This document shows, one piece after another, positions 12,362-23,854 of a DNA stretch of 64,000 nucleotides (positions are counted from its first letter, which is position 1; every line of letters begins with the position of its first letter). Both the position numbers and the translations under genes were made by a program. The DNA lies in NCBI GenBank assembly GCA_029962745.1, contig CM057165.1:8207523-8271522 (forward strand), written 5' to 3'. The notes below the pieces were generated by a model that saw only the letters and a list, made by a program, of their open reading frames with translations, was not told the DNA's origin and did no database searches. Source of the DNA: Echinometra lucunter. Lineage: Eukaryota > Echinodermata > Echinoidea > Camarodonta > Echinometridae.

Positions 12362-13535
12362 CCCTATATAGGGCATCTACCATCTAATTTTGGATTCATC
12401 ATTCTAAAGCTATCAACCCCAATAGAAAATTGCAGGAAAGTTTTAACATTTGACCTCCTTTGACCTTTGACCTGCACCCATGACCTTTGACCCCCAAATA
12501 ACAATGAGGTCCTTAAAGGGTAATTACCATTCAAGTTTTGTTATAAATGGACTTACGGTTCTAAACTTACCAACCCCAGTAGAAATATGCATGAATATTT
12601 TACCATTTGACCTTTGACCTACATACATGACCTTTGACCCTCAAATACCAGTTATATCCCTGAAAGGCATCTACTATCCAAGTTTGGTTACAAATGGACT
12701 TATGGTTCTAAAGTTACCAACCCCAGTAGAAATATGCACGGAAAATGTTAACATTTGACCTCATTTGACCTTTGACCTACATATATGACCTTTGACTCCC
12801 CAATAACACTGGAGTTTGTGTAAGGCATCTATCATCCAAGTTTAGTTACAAACATGTCAATAAGCACAAATATAAGCATGGCCTTCTTGATTTGTAGAGC
12901 GAAAATCCACGTCTGCACTTTTGTACAGGGTACATGCATGTTAATGCATTATAGTCTATGGGAATATAACACATGCATATGCAAGAAGATAAACTTATGA
13001 AATATGAGTTTTCAAGTTTGAGACATTATAACTTTAGAACGGAGAATGGTATTGCTTTCTAATTTTCCAAAGATGATTATTGAATATCAAGAAAGTTTTC
13101 TGGAAGGTTTCAAGACAATTCTTAAATTTTTTCTTGATTTATGCTAAATCATGCATTTTGCAAATTTTCAGTTTTTGGGAAAAAATGTCAAAAAACACAC
13201 TTTTCGACTAAATATCTGGACTGAATTACTTTGACATTACTCACAAATGGCATCAAACTGTAGGGAATTTAATTCTCTTTCAGATGAGACCAATTTTGTT
13301 GCAATTGGATGTTTCTATCAAATTTTATCTTGAAAAATTCAAATTCCGTCAAAATGGCGGCCATTTTGGACGCCATCTTGGATTTGGAAGCTTTCGCTAC
13401 TAATTTTTTGAGGTAGACCTCTTGAATATTGTGTGTTATGCTTTAAGCTTGAAAATGAGCATGGTCTACTTAGTTTGTACAGATGGTGGAACGAACTCAA
13501 AAAATAAGCTAGATATTTGACTTTGGCCCTTCGCT
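12362..13535 (-). repeat. Right arm of the foldback element
   Basis: Reverse complement of the left arm, including the tandem AGGTCA-bearing units (now seen as TGACCT) and the YY1-like palindrome at 13353-13369. The near-identity of the arms suggests recent insertion or ongoing gene conversion between them. Confidence 0.9.
12461..12798 (-). promoter_or_regulatory. Array of DR1-type motifs, right arm
   Basis: On the plus strand these read TGACCTTTGACCT at 12461, 12608 and 12766, TGACCTTTGACCC at 12481 and 12628, and a one-mismatch copy at 12786. They mirror the six sites of the left arm exactly in order, giving twelve in the element. Confidence 0.6.
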
Positions 13536-13657
13536 TATATGGATTTTCCTCTTCTATTATTGTTCCCATAAAGTCCAGCTTTATCTAGCTGCACTATGCT
13601 TTTCCTTTATGTATGCTTTTCTCTGTATATCTACATATGTATATCCCTTGTTCATAT

Positions 13658-13770
13658 TCTCTCTCTCTCTCTCTCTTTCATTCTCTCCTTCTCTCTTTCT
13701 CTCCCCTCTCTCCCCTCTCTCCCTTTCTCTCCCCTCTTCTCTCTTGCTCTCTCTCCTTCTTTTCCTCTGC
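13658..13770. repeat. CT-rich microsatellite
   Basis: Imperfect CTCTCT tract with CCC and TTT interruptions. Overlapping Ser/Leu/Pro-rich plus frames and Arg/Glu-rich minus frames come from this composition. Confidence 0.9.
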
Positions 13771-14307
13771 CTCTTTGCTCCATTTTGTTTTTGTTTTATC
13801 TCTCCTGCCTCTACTTCTATCCCCTCCATTTACCTAAATATATAACATTCTCTGCCTTGTACCAATTTTCCCATATGACTTCTTGTGTCCTACGCATCTC
13901 ATATACTCGTTTTGCCCCATAAAAATCGATTTTGGTTGGAAGTTACAACTTGATCAAATTATTACACCTGGGCCTTTTCTGCATTTCTCGATATACATAT
14001 GGAGTATTGAACCTTTTTTTCCTCTGAAATGTTGATTTGGACTAGCGTTGGGGGCGTAAGATGAGCTCCGATTCTGCCAATAAACTTGACTACAATTTCA
14101 CATTAACTATATTTCGGAGATTCTAAGAAACGAGATGATGCGTGATCATGGTGATACACACGTCAAAGGAATGTGTATTTGTATTATAGGTGTATTTTGT
14201 TTGCACGATTGCCATCGAAGTTTAACATGTATGACTGTATTTCAGAGATTCTAAATAATCATACAAACGACACATGCAGCATGGCAGAAAGGAAACGCTT
14301 TATTAAC

Positions 14308-14640
14308 AAAACTAAGAAAAAAAGTTCAATTTTGCACCATAAATGCAACACTGGCAGCACCTTTTGGGGTGCAATCTTGCATATTACATGAAAAAGGAGC
14401 AAAGATGCACCCTTTTGTACTTGCTTGCATCCTAAAATGTCCGTCTGCACCTTTAAGGGTGCGGAAATTTTTGCATTCAAAAGGGTGCAAATTTGCACCT
14501 TCTCTAAAGGGTACAACTCGAAGCTCACTGCACCCTTAAAGGTGCAAAATGCTTCTTAGGGTGCAAAGTTGTACCCATAAGAGAGTTCCCAGTGGTGCAT
14601 TTGAAAGGTTCAAAACTGAACCCTTTTTTCTTATAGTGTG
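14308..14640. mobile_element. Palindromic GTGCA-rich MITE, copy 1
   Basis: The ends are inverted: 'CTAAGAAAAAAAGTTCAATT' on the left and, on the minus strand, 'CTATAAGAAAAAAGGGTTCA' from the right. The interior is full of TGCACC and GGTGCA words (more than ten), so it can fold at several levels. A second copy lies at 34171-34505 in the opposite orientation. No coding capacity is visible. Confidence 0.75.
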
Positions 14641-14644
14641 TATG

Positions 14645-15420
14645 CAATTTGTATGTGATTTCACGTTTGCAAGGAATAACTGTACTTAGATGTCGCTGAA
14701 GGTACATTTTATGGGATGCCCTGTAGCCGACTAGGTTTTTCTTTTAGGAACTATTGTAAAATAGACATTGCCTCTGATTCGTTTCTCCTTATCGTGTTAT
14801 AAGCATAAATTTGTTATCGTTCAAAGATAAATAATCATTGCATATTTCGTCGACAAAGGTTTCACATCTGCAGTTTTCCCATTCTTTAGATCATTTTAAA
14901 TTGTGTCTCCTCGACATTCAATTATCAAACGTTCATCCAAATTTGTCATTTCAATTAACATTTCAGAAAAGCAGACATAACATGTGGAAGAAAGATTATT
15001 GAAAGCCAAATAAAGATCCAGCCCGTGGAAACAGGATTAAGAGAACAACCACATAATATACACATTCGACTTGTAACCATCGAAATACGGCGAGAAGGAC
15101 ACAGAAAGCCGAAATCAAACAACATATTAAACGGAAGTTAAAAGGGAACAAAGGTATAACAGGCTCTGGTTGGCTCTCTGGGAATACGAGAAGTTTAACG
15201 CCATTCTCTGAAGAAAGCCTTAACGTCTATTTGGCATGACTTGTGTTATTAATCTATTGATTTTGCGTATCATAATGAGTAGCCTACCAAGCAGGAACAG
15301 GTTAGGCATTTGCGTTGTGAAAAAAAAATGCTCATTGCACAGTCAATGTGATGATTACTGAAGTCTTGAAATATGATTCACAGTATGATCATGGACCTAC
15401 TATAGAGATGGACTGTTATG
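14645..15420. other. Non-coding DNA, nothing recognised
   Basis: AT-rich unique-looking sequence with no significant frame, no inverted repeat of note and no microsatellite. Confidence 0.4.
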
Positions 15421-15423
15421 ATG

Positions 15424-15830
15424 GATTTACACTGGGCACGATTTCTACGATCTTCACGGTTTTAAAAAAAAAGTGTGGAACTCCAGGATTTATTTTGCTG
15501 GGGGCACCAAGTATGCTAAAAAAAATAGTTGAACATATTCCCACTTTAGTTTAGGGACGGCCATGCACCTGTCCGATTACATAAGACATTGAATCATCTT
15601 TTGTTATGTTCTTGGATGGTCCACGATCTCCACGATTTAAGAGAATCGTGATGAACGTGGGGGTCGTGGGGTCGAATCGTGATGATCTTGAGGGAGCTTG
15701 GTGGAATCGTGATGAGCGTGACAAAATTTGTTGACAGTTATTATTTTGTCACGATTATTCCGATTTGACGCCAAATCTTGAAAGAGCGTGATAGAATGTG
15801 GGAATCGTAATAAAGCGTAGTACATGCCGC
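15424..15830. repeat. ATCGTGATGA-rich repeat region
   Basis: Begins with TTACACTGGGCACGATTTCT, like the end of a DNA element, and from 15620 carries a series of AATCGTGATGANCGTG words on the plus strand. It resembles the ATCGTG-rich element at 6500-6962 in motif usage, but the right terminus was not found, so class and borders are uncertain. Confidence 0.4.
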
Positions 15831-15834
15831 AAAA

Positions 15835-17100
15835 TACCTTAATAGAGCGTAAAAGTCCTTATTGCGCCATCGTATTGGATCTCGGTGAGCAAGAAAAGGT
15901 CATGAAATAAATTGTGGAGCTCCATCCTTTGTTTTTTTAATCATGGAGATCCGGGACATCGTGTCCTTTGATCCAGCGATTGTCACCGCCTTCTGATCAT
16001 GTGCAGCTTAATGAAAACATTCAGGTGTTTGGACAATAACGTTTGCGTAAGCATATGTTCAATCATGACAAAGGCGCAATTCCCCTCAGTTTGGTTTTGT
16101 TCGGCGTGTGTGCTCTTTCAGAATATGTTCTTTGATTCAGAACACTGCTGATGGGGAACAGCAAACATGAGAACGTGTTAATTCACTATTGCAGATTCGC
16201 ACACTTTTGCACACGCACAATCATGACAATGAGAAGGCCATGATCTTTATAAGCCCCGTGCATTCTCATTCTGGAAGATTATGAGAAAATGGGGGAAAAC
16301 CAGGATTATAAATCTTAAACATACAATCACAATATAACCCTTATCTTGTATCATACACTTTTCAAGATGAAACACATGGCATAGTAGATTTCAGTTGTAA
16401 ATCAGAACTGCACATTGATTTCGTGATTTAAGCAATTTATTATCTTCTGCGCATGTAGCAACAGCTTAATGTCAAATTGCCATCTCGCTTCTTTCCCGGC
16501 TAATTAGCGGTGACCATCATGACATCAAAGTGGAGTAATATGTACAGACAGTCATTGAGATAGCTTTGACAGTCACATTTGAATAAATTGATTAACTTAG
16601 CGATGAATGTCCATCTCTAGTGGGTCTATGATGGTTGAAACTTTTTTTAAAATCAGAAGCAACAAAATGCGTGAGCACAGATATTTGTGTATTTGTGCTA
16701 TTTTCCGATATTTGTGTATATTAATACCTCAATTTTCCCCTGTTATAATTGTTTTAAGTTACACCTGAAATACGACTGCACATCAAGGAAATTCACTCAT
16801 ATAAAATTGCTCCTCTGATATTCTGCCATCTCTTTTTTAAGTGTGAGAAAAGCTCACAGACAGTTTTTCACCTTTCAGAGTTTGAACCAAAACGGCATTA
16901 AACCATTTAATAAGTTTGATATCTGAGCCTGATCAGTTCAAGTTAGCACCGGGGTGAAAATTTCATATTTGTATTTTCATGATGAAATCATTCTCAAATT
17001 TTTCATTGATCTGTCAAGTTACTAGAATTCATATTTGTTAATTATTTTGATGAGGCCCGGAAAGTCACTGGAATGGCTCACTATTGAATAAGGGTGTTGA
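15835..17100. other. Non-coding DNA, no gene seen
   Basis: Mixed composition with short frames only. No RNA gene or repeat was identified. Confidence 0.4.
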
Positions 17101-17108
17101 ACACTGCT

Positions 17109-17132
17109 GTCACGGACATGACGGACGGACAT
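17109..17132 (+). repeat. GTCACGGACGGACA motif, inverted relative to later cluster
   Basis: TGTCACGGACATGACGGACGGACA is two overlapping versions of the motif whose complement, GTCCGTCCGTGAC, recurs at 19297-19708. Together they may mark parts of one dispersed element. Confidence 0.4.
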
Positions 17133-17734
17133 TTTTGAGGAAGATTGATTTCGTCCTAGTTTAACACTCTTAAGATTTTCTTAAGTTCTGTTTTCAGGTA
17201 ATTGAAGATCAAACACAATTTTGTTAAAAAGCAAGAAAAAATATTTGAAAATATTTGTACAAATATACCCCGAAAATACTCCCTCCATTTTTTTTTTCAA
17301 GATGATAAGTGACATATGGCTCTAATGGGTATTTACATGGCTCTACTGGAAGCCAGATTGTAATATATCAGTTTCTAAAGGACCTGCGAAATATATGGTG
17401 TTGATATTAGATGAATACTTGCATAATCATCTCACATAATCCTACATAATCATGATCATATTCCAGTTGTTGTTTTGGGTCTTCAGCAACATGTACAAGT
17501 GTTAGATTCAACAGTAATACTGAAGTTCGATCACCATTCATCCACTGAATGACAGGTTATGCTTGAAAACTGATTGATATTGGAGTTGAGATGTATAGTT
17601 TCAAAAGCAAGAGCCTTTTCTGGATTCTGTTCTGTGAGAATACCATGAATTTGTAGCTATACTTTTGCATGTTGGAAGCGATAAAAGTTCTAATCAGTTC
17701 AGGATGATACATGTACATTGTATTGTCATGATTG

Positions 17735-18400
17735 TATTGTATTTATTTTTACGTCAAATTAAAAAAACCCAACATAACAATAATGCATTCATATGAAAAT
17801 TCATTTTAAAAAAACAGGACGGAGAGATAGCCCTGCTCAGCACTGGTAACAGAACAACGCTGTTTGTCAGAGGGGTCCCTATATTTAAAAGACAACGTAT
17901 AGCAGACTACTTACAAAAAAATAACGTGAAAAAAGTTGATAAGAAAAATTAAAAACAAAACACGGGAAACGAAATATTTACATATATACAACGATACAAG
18001 AAATAGAGGGGGGAACTAGGTGTAAGGCTGCACTGATACAAATCAACTATATAAAATCAGGAATAATACTTTTCAGTCCTTTCTTAAATGTGTTTACGCT
18101 TAGCGAAAATTTAATAGCTTGTGGAAGAGCATTATATTGGATTGAGCCCCTATACAGAGTGGTTCGTCGGCAGTATTCAGTTCTAGGCTTAGGGAGAGCA
18201 AAATTACCAGAATCACGGACAGAGTAATTATGGAAAGGGGGTTGAAACATATTTTTCATATTTGGGGATAACATATCATTGGCAGATTTAAATACAAATG
18301 TATTCAAATTTTTCTTACGCCTTGATTCAAGAGACGACCATTTCAAAACTGAATACATGTATGATGTTCAGTTGCAAAAGTAATCACATAAGAAGAAGAA
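17735..18400 (-). pseudogene. LINE 3' fragment, minus strand
   Basis: The minus-strand frame 18358-18047 reads 103 residues, with PKPRTEYCRRTTLYRGSIQYNALP and then a segment SVNTFKKGLKSI. This is the layout seen after the reverse transcriptase in CR1/Jockey-like non-LTR elements: 'LP.PRTE......Y.G...NSLP' followed by 'FK..LK'. Downstream on the minus strand the sequence ends near 17735 with an AATAAATACAATACAAT tail. The upstream reverse-transcriptase core is absent, so this is a 5'-truncated dead copy. The exact clade cannot be told from the tail alone. Confidence 0.65.
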
Positions 18401-18409
18401 ATGTATATT

Positions 18410-19020
18410 GACAGATATAGCTTTAAATGCTGATTATTGCTTTGGTTGCAATAGCCCTAAAAATAATGTTCATTTAGGGGAGGGGTTAGAAAGCCATGGC
18501 TTACACTAATCGCCGTTGGGTAGTCACTAAACCAACCAGACATTAAAGTAAGGCCCTATATGGGCTTTATACACTCAAACTGTTAGGGTCATGAGGCCCT
18601 TTTCGACAAAGCCAAAATTGTTCCGAAAGTGATGACTGTGATAATAAGGAAGAACTATTTAATGACTGACAAGTGTGAGACGTTCTAAAGAGTATTGATA
18701 CATGAGAACTGATGTTTTACCCCCAAATGATTTTTTTTTTTTGTTCTTGCATGTATGATGATCAATTATACATTAAATTGAATATTTGAAACATAATATG
18801 ACTTATGAGCAGCGAAATGAACTAAAATATCGCATGATGTTTGATTTAGGTCCATCCAGTTTACATTACACGATTTATGGGCTATATTTTGACAGCTTAC
18901 AGCACATGCTACATGACATATTCCTTTTTGGTCTGTAGCATTTATTGTCCATGGACATGTATGCACTTTCACATTTGTGTACATGTTCAACTCAGGCATC
19001 CACTTTTGACACAATTATTT
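18410..19020. other. Non-coding DNA, no gene seen
   Basis: The minus frame at 18766-19014 is Cys- and His-containing but short, with no matched splice sites and no recognised domain, so it is not called. Confidence 0.35.
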
Positions 19021-19296
19021 AAGTCCTGAGCCACCAACCTTTTTTGGAAGTGTGGTGGTGGTGGTGGGGGGGGGGGTGGGTATGGGACTGCAGATGCAGA
19101 CGAGTATATCACTTTATTTTCACTCTGTTTTAATGCCCCAATTTTTAAATGTGCCTAATAGAAAAAGTAAAGAGATGGGCATCTCCCCCCTCGCCCCTCC
19201 TATTTTACCTTCTCAAGCCATATTTTGCATAGATAGAAAAAATACAATCAATTCAAGAAAGCAACTAGTAGATACATGCTGTTTCTGAAGCTATAA

Positions 19297-19708
19297 TGTC
19301 CGTCCGTGACTCCAAATGTCCGCTCGTGACGCTTGAAATGTCCGTCCGTGACAAAATTTTTTGCCCCTCTAGCAAAAGTTACAACTTGCTTTAAAATTCT
19401 ATGTATATGTCAGGAAAGTCCTAGACTAACATATCCAGTTGAAAGAAATTGTCAGTGTTGCTTTGTTTAGACAGAAATAAAATATTACCGATAAGTCAAG
19501 AAACCCATTTCTATCCTGTCCGTCCGTGACATTGAATATTTAATGGATTCTATCTTTATTAGGTAATCATGACAACCAAATTCTATAGGCATTTGATACC
19601 GTCAGTGGTACTCTTCACAAAGAAACATAAAACAGCGTACCACACATTTCATCACTTATTTTTACAAGCCTTCAAACTTTCAAAATTTGTTAAATGTCCG
19701 TCCGTGAC
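19297..19708 (-). repeat. Cluster of GTCCGTCCGTGAC motifs
   Basis: Copies of TGTCCGTCCGTGAC lie at 19297, 19339 and 19695, with CTGTCCGTCCGTGAC at 19516 and a variant TGTCCGCTCGTGAC at 19317. Spacing is irregular (about 20, 22, 178 and 178 bases). The motif is too long to recur by chance and is likely a structural part of a dispersed repeat. Confidence 0.55.
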
Positions 19709-19914
19709 AAACTGGTCAGGCTGATCTATGCATGTCAAGAGCTGCACAAAGAATATTTGCATGGTATCAGTACCTGACCTTCTCTGTATCATTACTCACA
19801 TAGTATGATTGTTCGAAAATGTCAAGTAAATCGAAGATGATACTCCATCGATTTTCTTTTACCTGCATCCCTTTTTTGTACGTCTATGTTCTACATGTCC
19901 TCTCTTCGCTCCCC

Positions 19915-19990
19915 CCCTCTCTCTCCAACTCCCTCTCCCTCTCTCGCTCTCTCTCTCTTCCTCTCTCTCTCCCTCTCTTACTCTCTTCAT
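19915..19990. repeat. CT-rich microsatellite
   Basis: Imperfect CTCTCC/CTCTCT run. Confidence 0.9.
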
Positions 19991-20012
19991 CTCCTGCTCA
20001 CTTCCCTTTTTT

Positions 20013-20099
20013 TTCTTTTGTAAATACTATTAACGTTGTATTTCTTTTGGGAATATTATTAACGTTCTATTTCTTTTGTGAATACTATTAACGCTTTAT
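20013..20099 (+). repeat. Minisatellite, three copies of a 29-base unit
   Basis: The unit starts TTCTTTTG and contains ATACTATTAACG or a variant. Three head-to-tail copies differ by a few substitutions. Confidence 0.75.
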
Positions 20100-20109
20100 T
20101 TTTTTTTCT

Positions 20110-21450
20110 CACCCTCCCTCTCATTTCATCGAAAGTTCAATTTCTTATTCTTCCTCCCTCTCCCCCTCTCTTTCGCTCTTTCACTTTCTGCTCTTTACTC
20201 TTCATCAGTCTTCACTCAATCTCCAGCATAAAAACCGAAATTATTGTTCTTCATTGGGTTAACAAGTTAATGCGGTACTCCGAACATGACGTTCCAAATG
20301 AGTTGCGGTTAGGAGCTAGAGGAAACAATCTTTAAGTAGGGATCGATGATTCGAAGAAATCGGAAACGATCATATCGCAGGAAGAAACGTCTGCCTTCAA
20401 AGTGTTCCAAGAAATCTATAAACTAGAGCCGGGATAACTGACAAGGGGGATAAATATTTGGTAGATTCATCATGTTGTCGGGGGATCATGGAAGATCTTA
20501 TTAATAGACAGTGGGTTACTGCGGTTTGTGAGTAGGTTGAAAAATAATTTTCCTCTACTAACCCCTAAGCTTAAGAACAAAATTCCTCCTGTAAATTTGT
20601 CACAGTCAGTAGAAGGCGCTCATTTCAAAACGTAATTAATCTGAAAGGCGCCAATTTTCAATCGCAGTGTAATACGCTTGCCTTACTTTGTAAGCTCCAG
20701 TTTGTTTGAATGTGTATATTTTTTTCCAGTTTTTTTTTTTTTTTTTGTTTAGGGATGAAATCACAAAGTTTGTTGTATCCAGTGGAAAGGCTTTCTGCAC
20801 AGTAGTGTAATATTAAGAATTATTACGTCCCTCAACACAAAGCTTTAGTCATGGAGACTGAGAATACGATTGATTTTTACGATGTCTTGCATATTGTGAG
20901 CAATGCAATTAATGGCGAACATCAGTCGTTGGGTCAGTTAATTTAGCTTTGCGTTGTAACCCAGAAAGTATTGTGTCCAAATAAATTGTGCATAATCGAA
21001 TACAACAATCGTAGGACCAACTACTAAGTAATATGTTTTGGGGCCCAGAAGGTAGGCGTATGTAATGATTGAATGTGCGATTTATTTCGACCCTTTCTTA
21101 ATAACGCTATTTATGTTTGTCAAGCTACCCTAAGCTCCCCTTTCTCTCTCTTTTCCTCTCATGAAAAACCGTTCTCATCAAGCCGGCTGAAAGCCGTCTC
21201 CGTCCTCTCCCTGTTTTCCCTTTCTTGCCCCCCCCCCCCCCCCCGGTCACGGTCTTGTCTGCATAGCCCTGCGATAATATTCACGCGGTATGAAATTACA
21301 TTGATTGAATCAATTGCATAATATATGAACAAGTGACGGGCTAATCTACGTTACGGTTGTCTGCTGTCTTCGCACTCGTATTCGTCCTGTGCTCGTCTGT
21401 CCTCCCACTCGTTCAAGGTTCAACCAATATCAACTCCTAAGTATTAAACA
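20110..21450. other. Non-coding DNA with C and T runs
   Basis: Poly(T) at about 20730-20745 and poly(C) at 21229-21244. Short frames at 20078-20335 and 21073-21321 run through pyrimidine-rich sequence and lack support. Confidence 0.45.
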
Positions 21451-21525
21451 TCTTCTTCTTCTTCTTCTTCTTTCTTTTCTTCTTCTTCTTCTTCTTCTTC
21501 ATCCTCCTCTTCATCTTCTTCTATA
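21449..21525. repeat. (CTT)n microsatellite
   Basis: TTCTTCTTC run with two small interruptions. Confidence 0.9.
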
Positions 21526-21896
21526 TTTGTTTAGATGTTTGAGCCCCATCATGTTGACATAGCAATTTTGGATCTATACTGTAAATTCGACTTACCTTAC
21601 AATACCTATTGGTTTCCTGCCCATTGCATTGCCGTACTCACACCCCCTCTCTCAGTCGCTTCGTTCCCTCGCTTGCGGATTCCCTTGAATATTTTACGTA
21701 ATCTCCCACCCCCCAGGAAAGGAACCTGCGTACAGCTTTGGTCCATTGTGTTCTCGCCGATGGATATTTAATCTTCTATGCAGTACATAATATAAGTACG
21801 AGAAACGGGGTATAAAAAGATTTTCATATAATGCATAATATTCCGTGCTACAATATAAGCAAAAGGTCATTGTCGTTAATGGAATTCTTTCATATT

Positions 21897-21939
21897 CCCT
21901 CTCTCTGTTTTTCTCTGTCTCTATCTCTGCTTTTTTCTC

Positions 21940-21966
<27 letters not shown>
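21897..21966. repeat. (CT)n microsatellite
   Basis: CTCTCTCT, pure over the last 30 bases. Confidence 0.9.
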
Positions 21967-21970
<4 letters not shown>

Positions 21971-22433
21971 TCATACTTTTTGCTGCCCTTTCTCTTTCCC
22001 TGTTCTTTCCAGTCTCATTCTTCCTTGTTCATTTGTTCATGGCCTTTTCGATCAGAATTTTCATTTCCATTTTCCTGTTCTCTCTCAATTTACCAGCCTG
22101 TCGGCTCATTTCTTTTCGTCGCAAAATTAAGGCTAAAAGCATCCGGTTCTATTTCAGGTGGAAAGAAGGTCATCAGCGCTGAACAACATTTTGACTTCTT
22201 AAAATGCCTTCTTAACGTGCCGACACCGAAACTAAAGCTATACTGTCATGTCATCGTCTAAGTATGCAGAATGAAACCAATACAGGGTGTTTCAGCAATA
22301 GCAGCACGAACAAGGAAGAGGATTATTGTTAGTGAGAGTCCAGGGGTGCACTGTGGAGAAAAGCCTGTGAACGCCTCTTTCAGACCATGGATCTACCAAT
22401 ACGGCAATGCGAAATGCACTTGCTTTGACATGG

Positions 22434-22435
22434 AA

Positions 22436-22525
<90 letters not shown>

Positions 22526-22536
22526 AAGAGAGAACG
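22434..22536. repeat. Long (GA)n microsatellite
   Basis: About 50 GA units with a few AA/GG interruptions. It is the cause of long overlapping Arg/Glu and Leu/Ser frames on both strands over 22271-22723. Confidence 0.95.
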
Positions 22537-22599
22537 AGAGATGGAGAGAGACGGAGATGGTGCAGAAGAGGAGGAGCAGAGAGTGGAGAGGAAAGCCGG

Positions 22600-23840
22600 G
22601 GAAAGAAGGCACAGGGAACAAGTAGGGCCACAGAAAGAAATAAAATGCGTATTTTTTCATGAAATTGTCTTTCATTTGTTTATTTTATGTTGTAAAGAGA
22701 ATATTGTATATGGAAGATTTTGATTGATGATGCCTCAGCAATAAAACTTTAAAAGAATTACACCTTGCTGTCTCAATATCTGGGAAGCTTAGATCATTTC
22801 TTTTTGGGAGCCACAGAAAAGAAAGATTCGGCCGATGATTCTTTGATCAAACTATGCTTCAATAATTCATGGGCATTAGTTACCAACGGCTTTCCAGTTG
22901 CTCGCAGGGGAGACATAATTCAAAGTTCGAGGCATCAATCCAGCCGTTTATAACGCTCTGTGACAGTTTAGTAATATTCCATCACCATAAATTTTAAGAA
23001 CTCGAGTGATCTCGATATTTTCTGGTTCATGAGGGGAGCCTGCTTTTCCATTTTGGGAAGAGGATCTCATGCGAATGTGCCGACAACTTTAACAGGAAAA
23101 ATAGGTGTTCTTATTTTCATTTAAACTGAAGAGCATCAAATGCGCCGACAGAGCCTCTGATATCCTTCTGTCTAGTGCACAGTGCTGGACGGGGAAGCAC
23201 AAAGCTCGAAAACAAAGGTTAGTCTCTTGGACATTCAGTCTTGTTAATGTCAGAAATATCAAGGACAAAGACATGTTGACAGGAACAAAAACTCGAACAA
23301 ACAAACTCGTTGTTATGTAATGACCCTAAGGCTGGTATCAGGAGTTAGATAGTGGCTTAATCAAACCTAAGATTAACCCAAAGCTTGGCAAATCATCTGC
23401 TAAAAAACAGCAAACAACAAACAAACAAACACACACAGACCAGCTATGTCTTTGGCTGTTAGCTTAATTAACAAGAACACTTATAAAAATGAATTTAACA
23501 CGATAAAAACTACTTCCGAAAAATCAACTTGAGGCAACTTCAAAATCATCTTTAGAAATGTGCGGACTTTACAACGGATTATGACGTAATCCGAACATGA
23601 TTTGTATGGGCTGCAAGTACAATAGGCTTTCGAAATTGCACTTTAGTTGATTTTTCGATAATAGCTTTTATCGTGTTGTTTTCATATCATCGTCATCTCT
23701 AGCGGATCCTATTGCTTAGCAGTCATGCATCGGCGCCATTTTTGTGAGAAGGCACAGTTATCATGCTCGATGGCGCCGATTTTAATTAAGCGCCTTAAAC
23801 GCTACGAAAAAAATTATAAGGAGGAGCGTGCCTCGCCCTT
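22600..23840. other. Non-coding DNA, no gene seen
   Basis: Contains a CAAA-rich stretch near 23405-23440. The plus and minus frames at 23089-23320 mirror each other and neither has splice support. Confidence 0.45.
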
Positions 23841-23854
23841 AGCCCGCTACTGGT

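Larger units (their letters stand above)
9270..13535. mobile_element. Large foldback element, about 4.27 kb
   Basis: Two arms of about 1.17 kb in inverted orientation (9270-10440 and 12362-13535) flank a 1.92 kb spacer. The arms are almost identical over most of their length, for example around the palindrome AAAATGGCGGCCATTTT in both. At the extreme ends AAGCGGAGGGCCAAA (9270) mirrors AAGCGAAGGGCCAAA on the minus strand at 13535, but the next 30 bases inward differ. Flanks share TTTCCTCTATTA (left) and TTTCCTCTTCTATTA (right), a possible target duplication. Long terminal inverted repeats of this kind define foldback elements. No transposase was recognised, so it may be non-autonomous or mobilised in trans. 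Confidence 0.85.

Noticed and set aside
22140..22261. Possible exon after TATTTCAG
   Set aside because: An acceptor-like site precedes a 35-codon frame ending in a stop, but there is no other support and the upstream frame is a CT-tract artefact.
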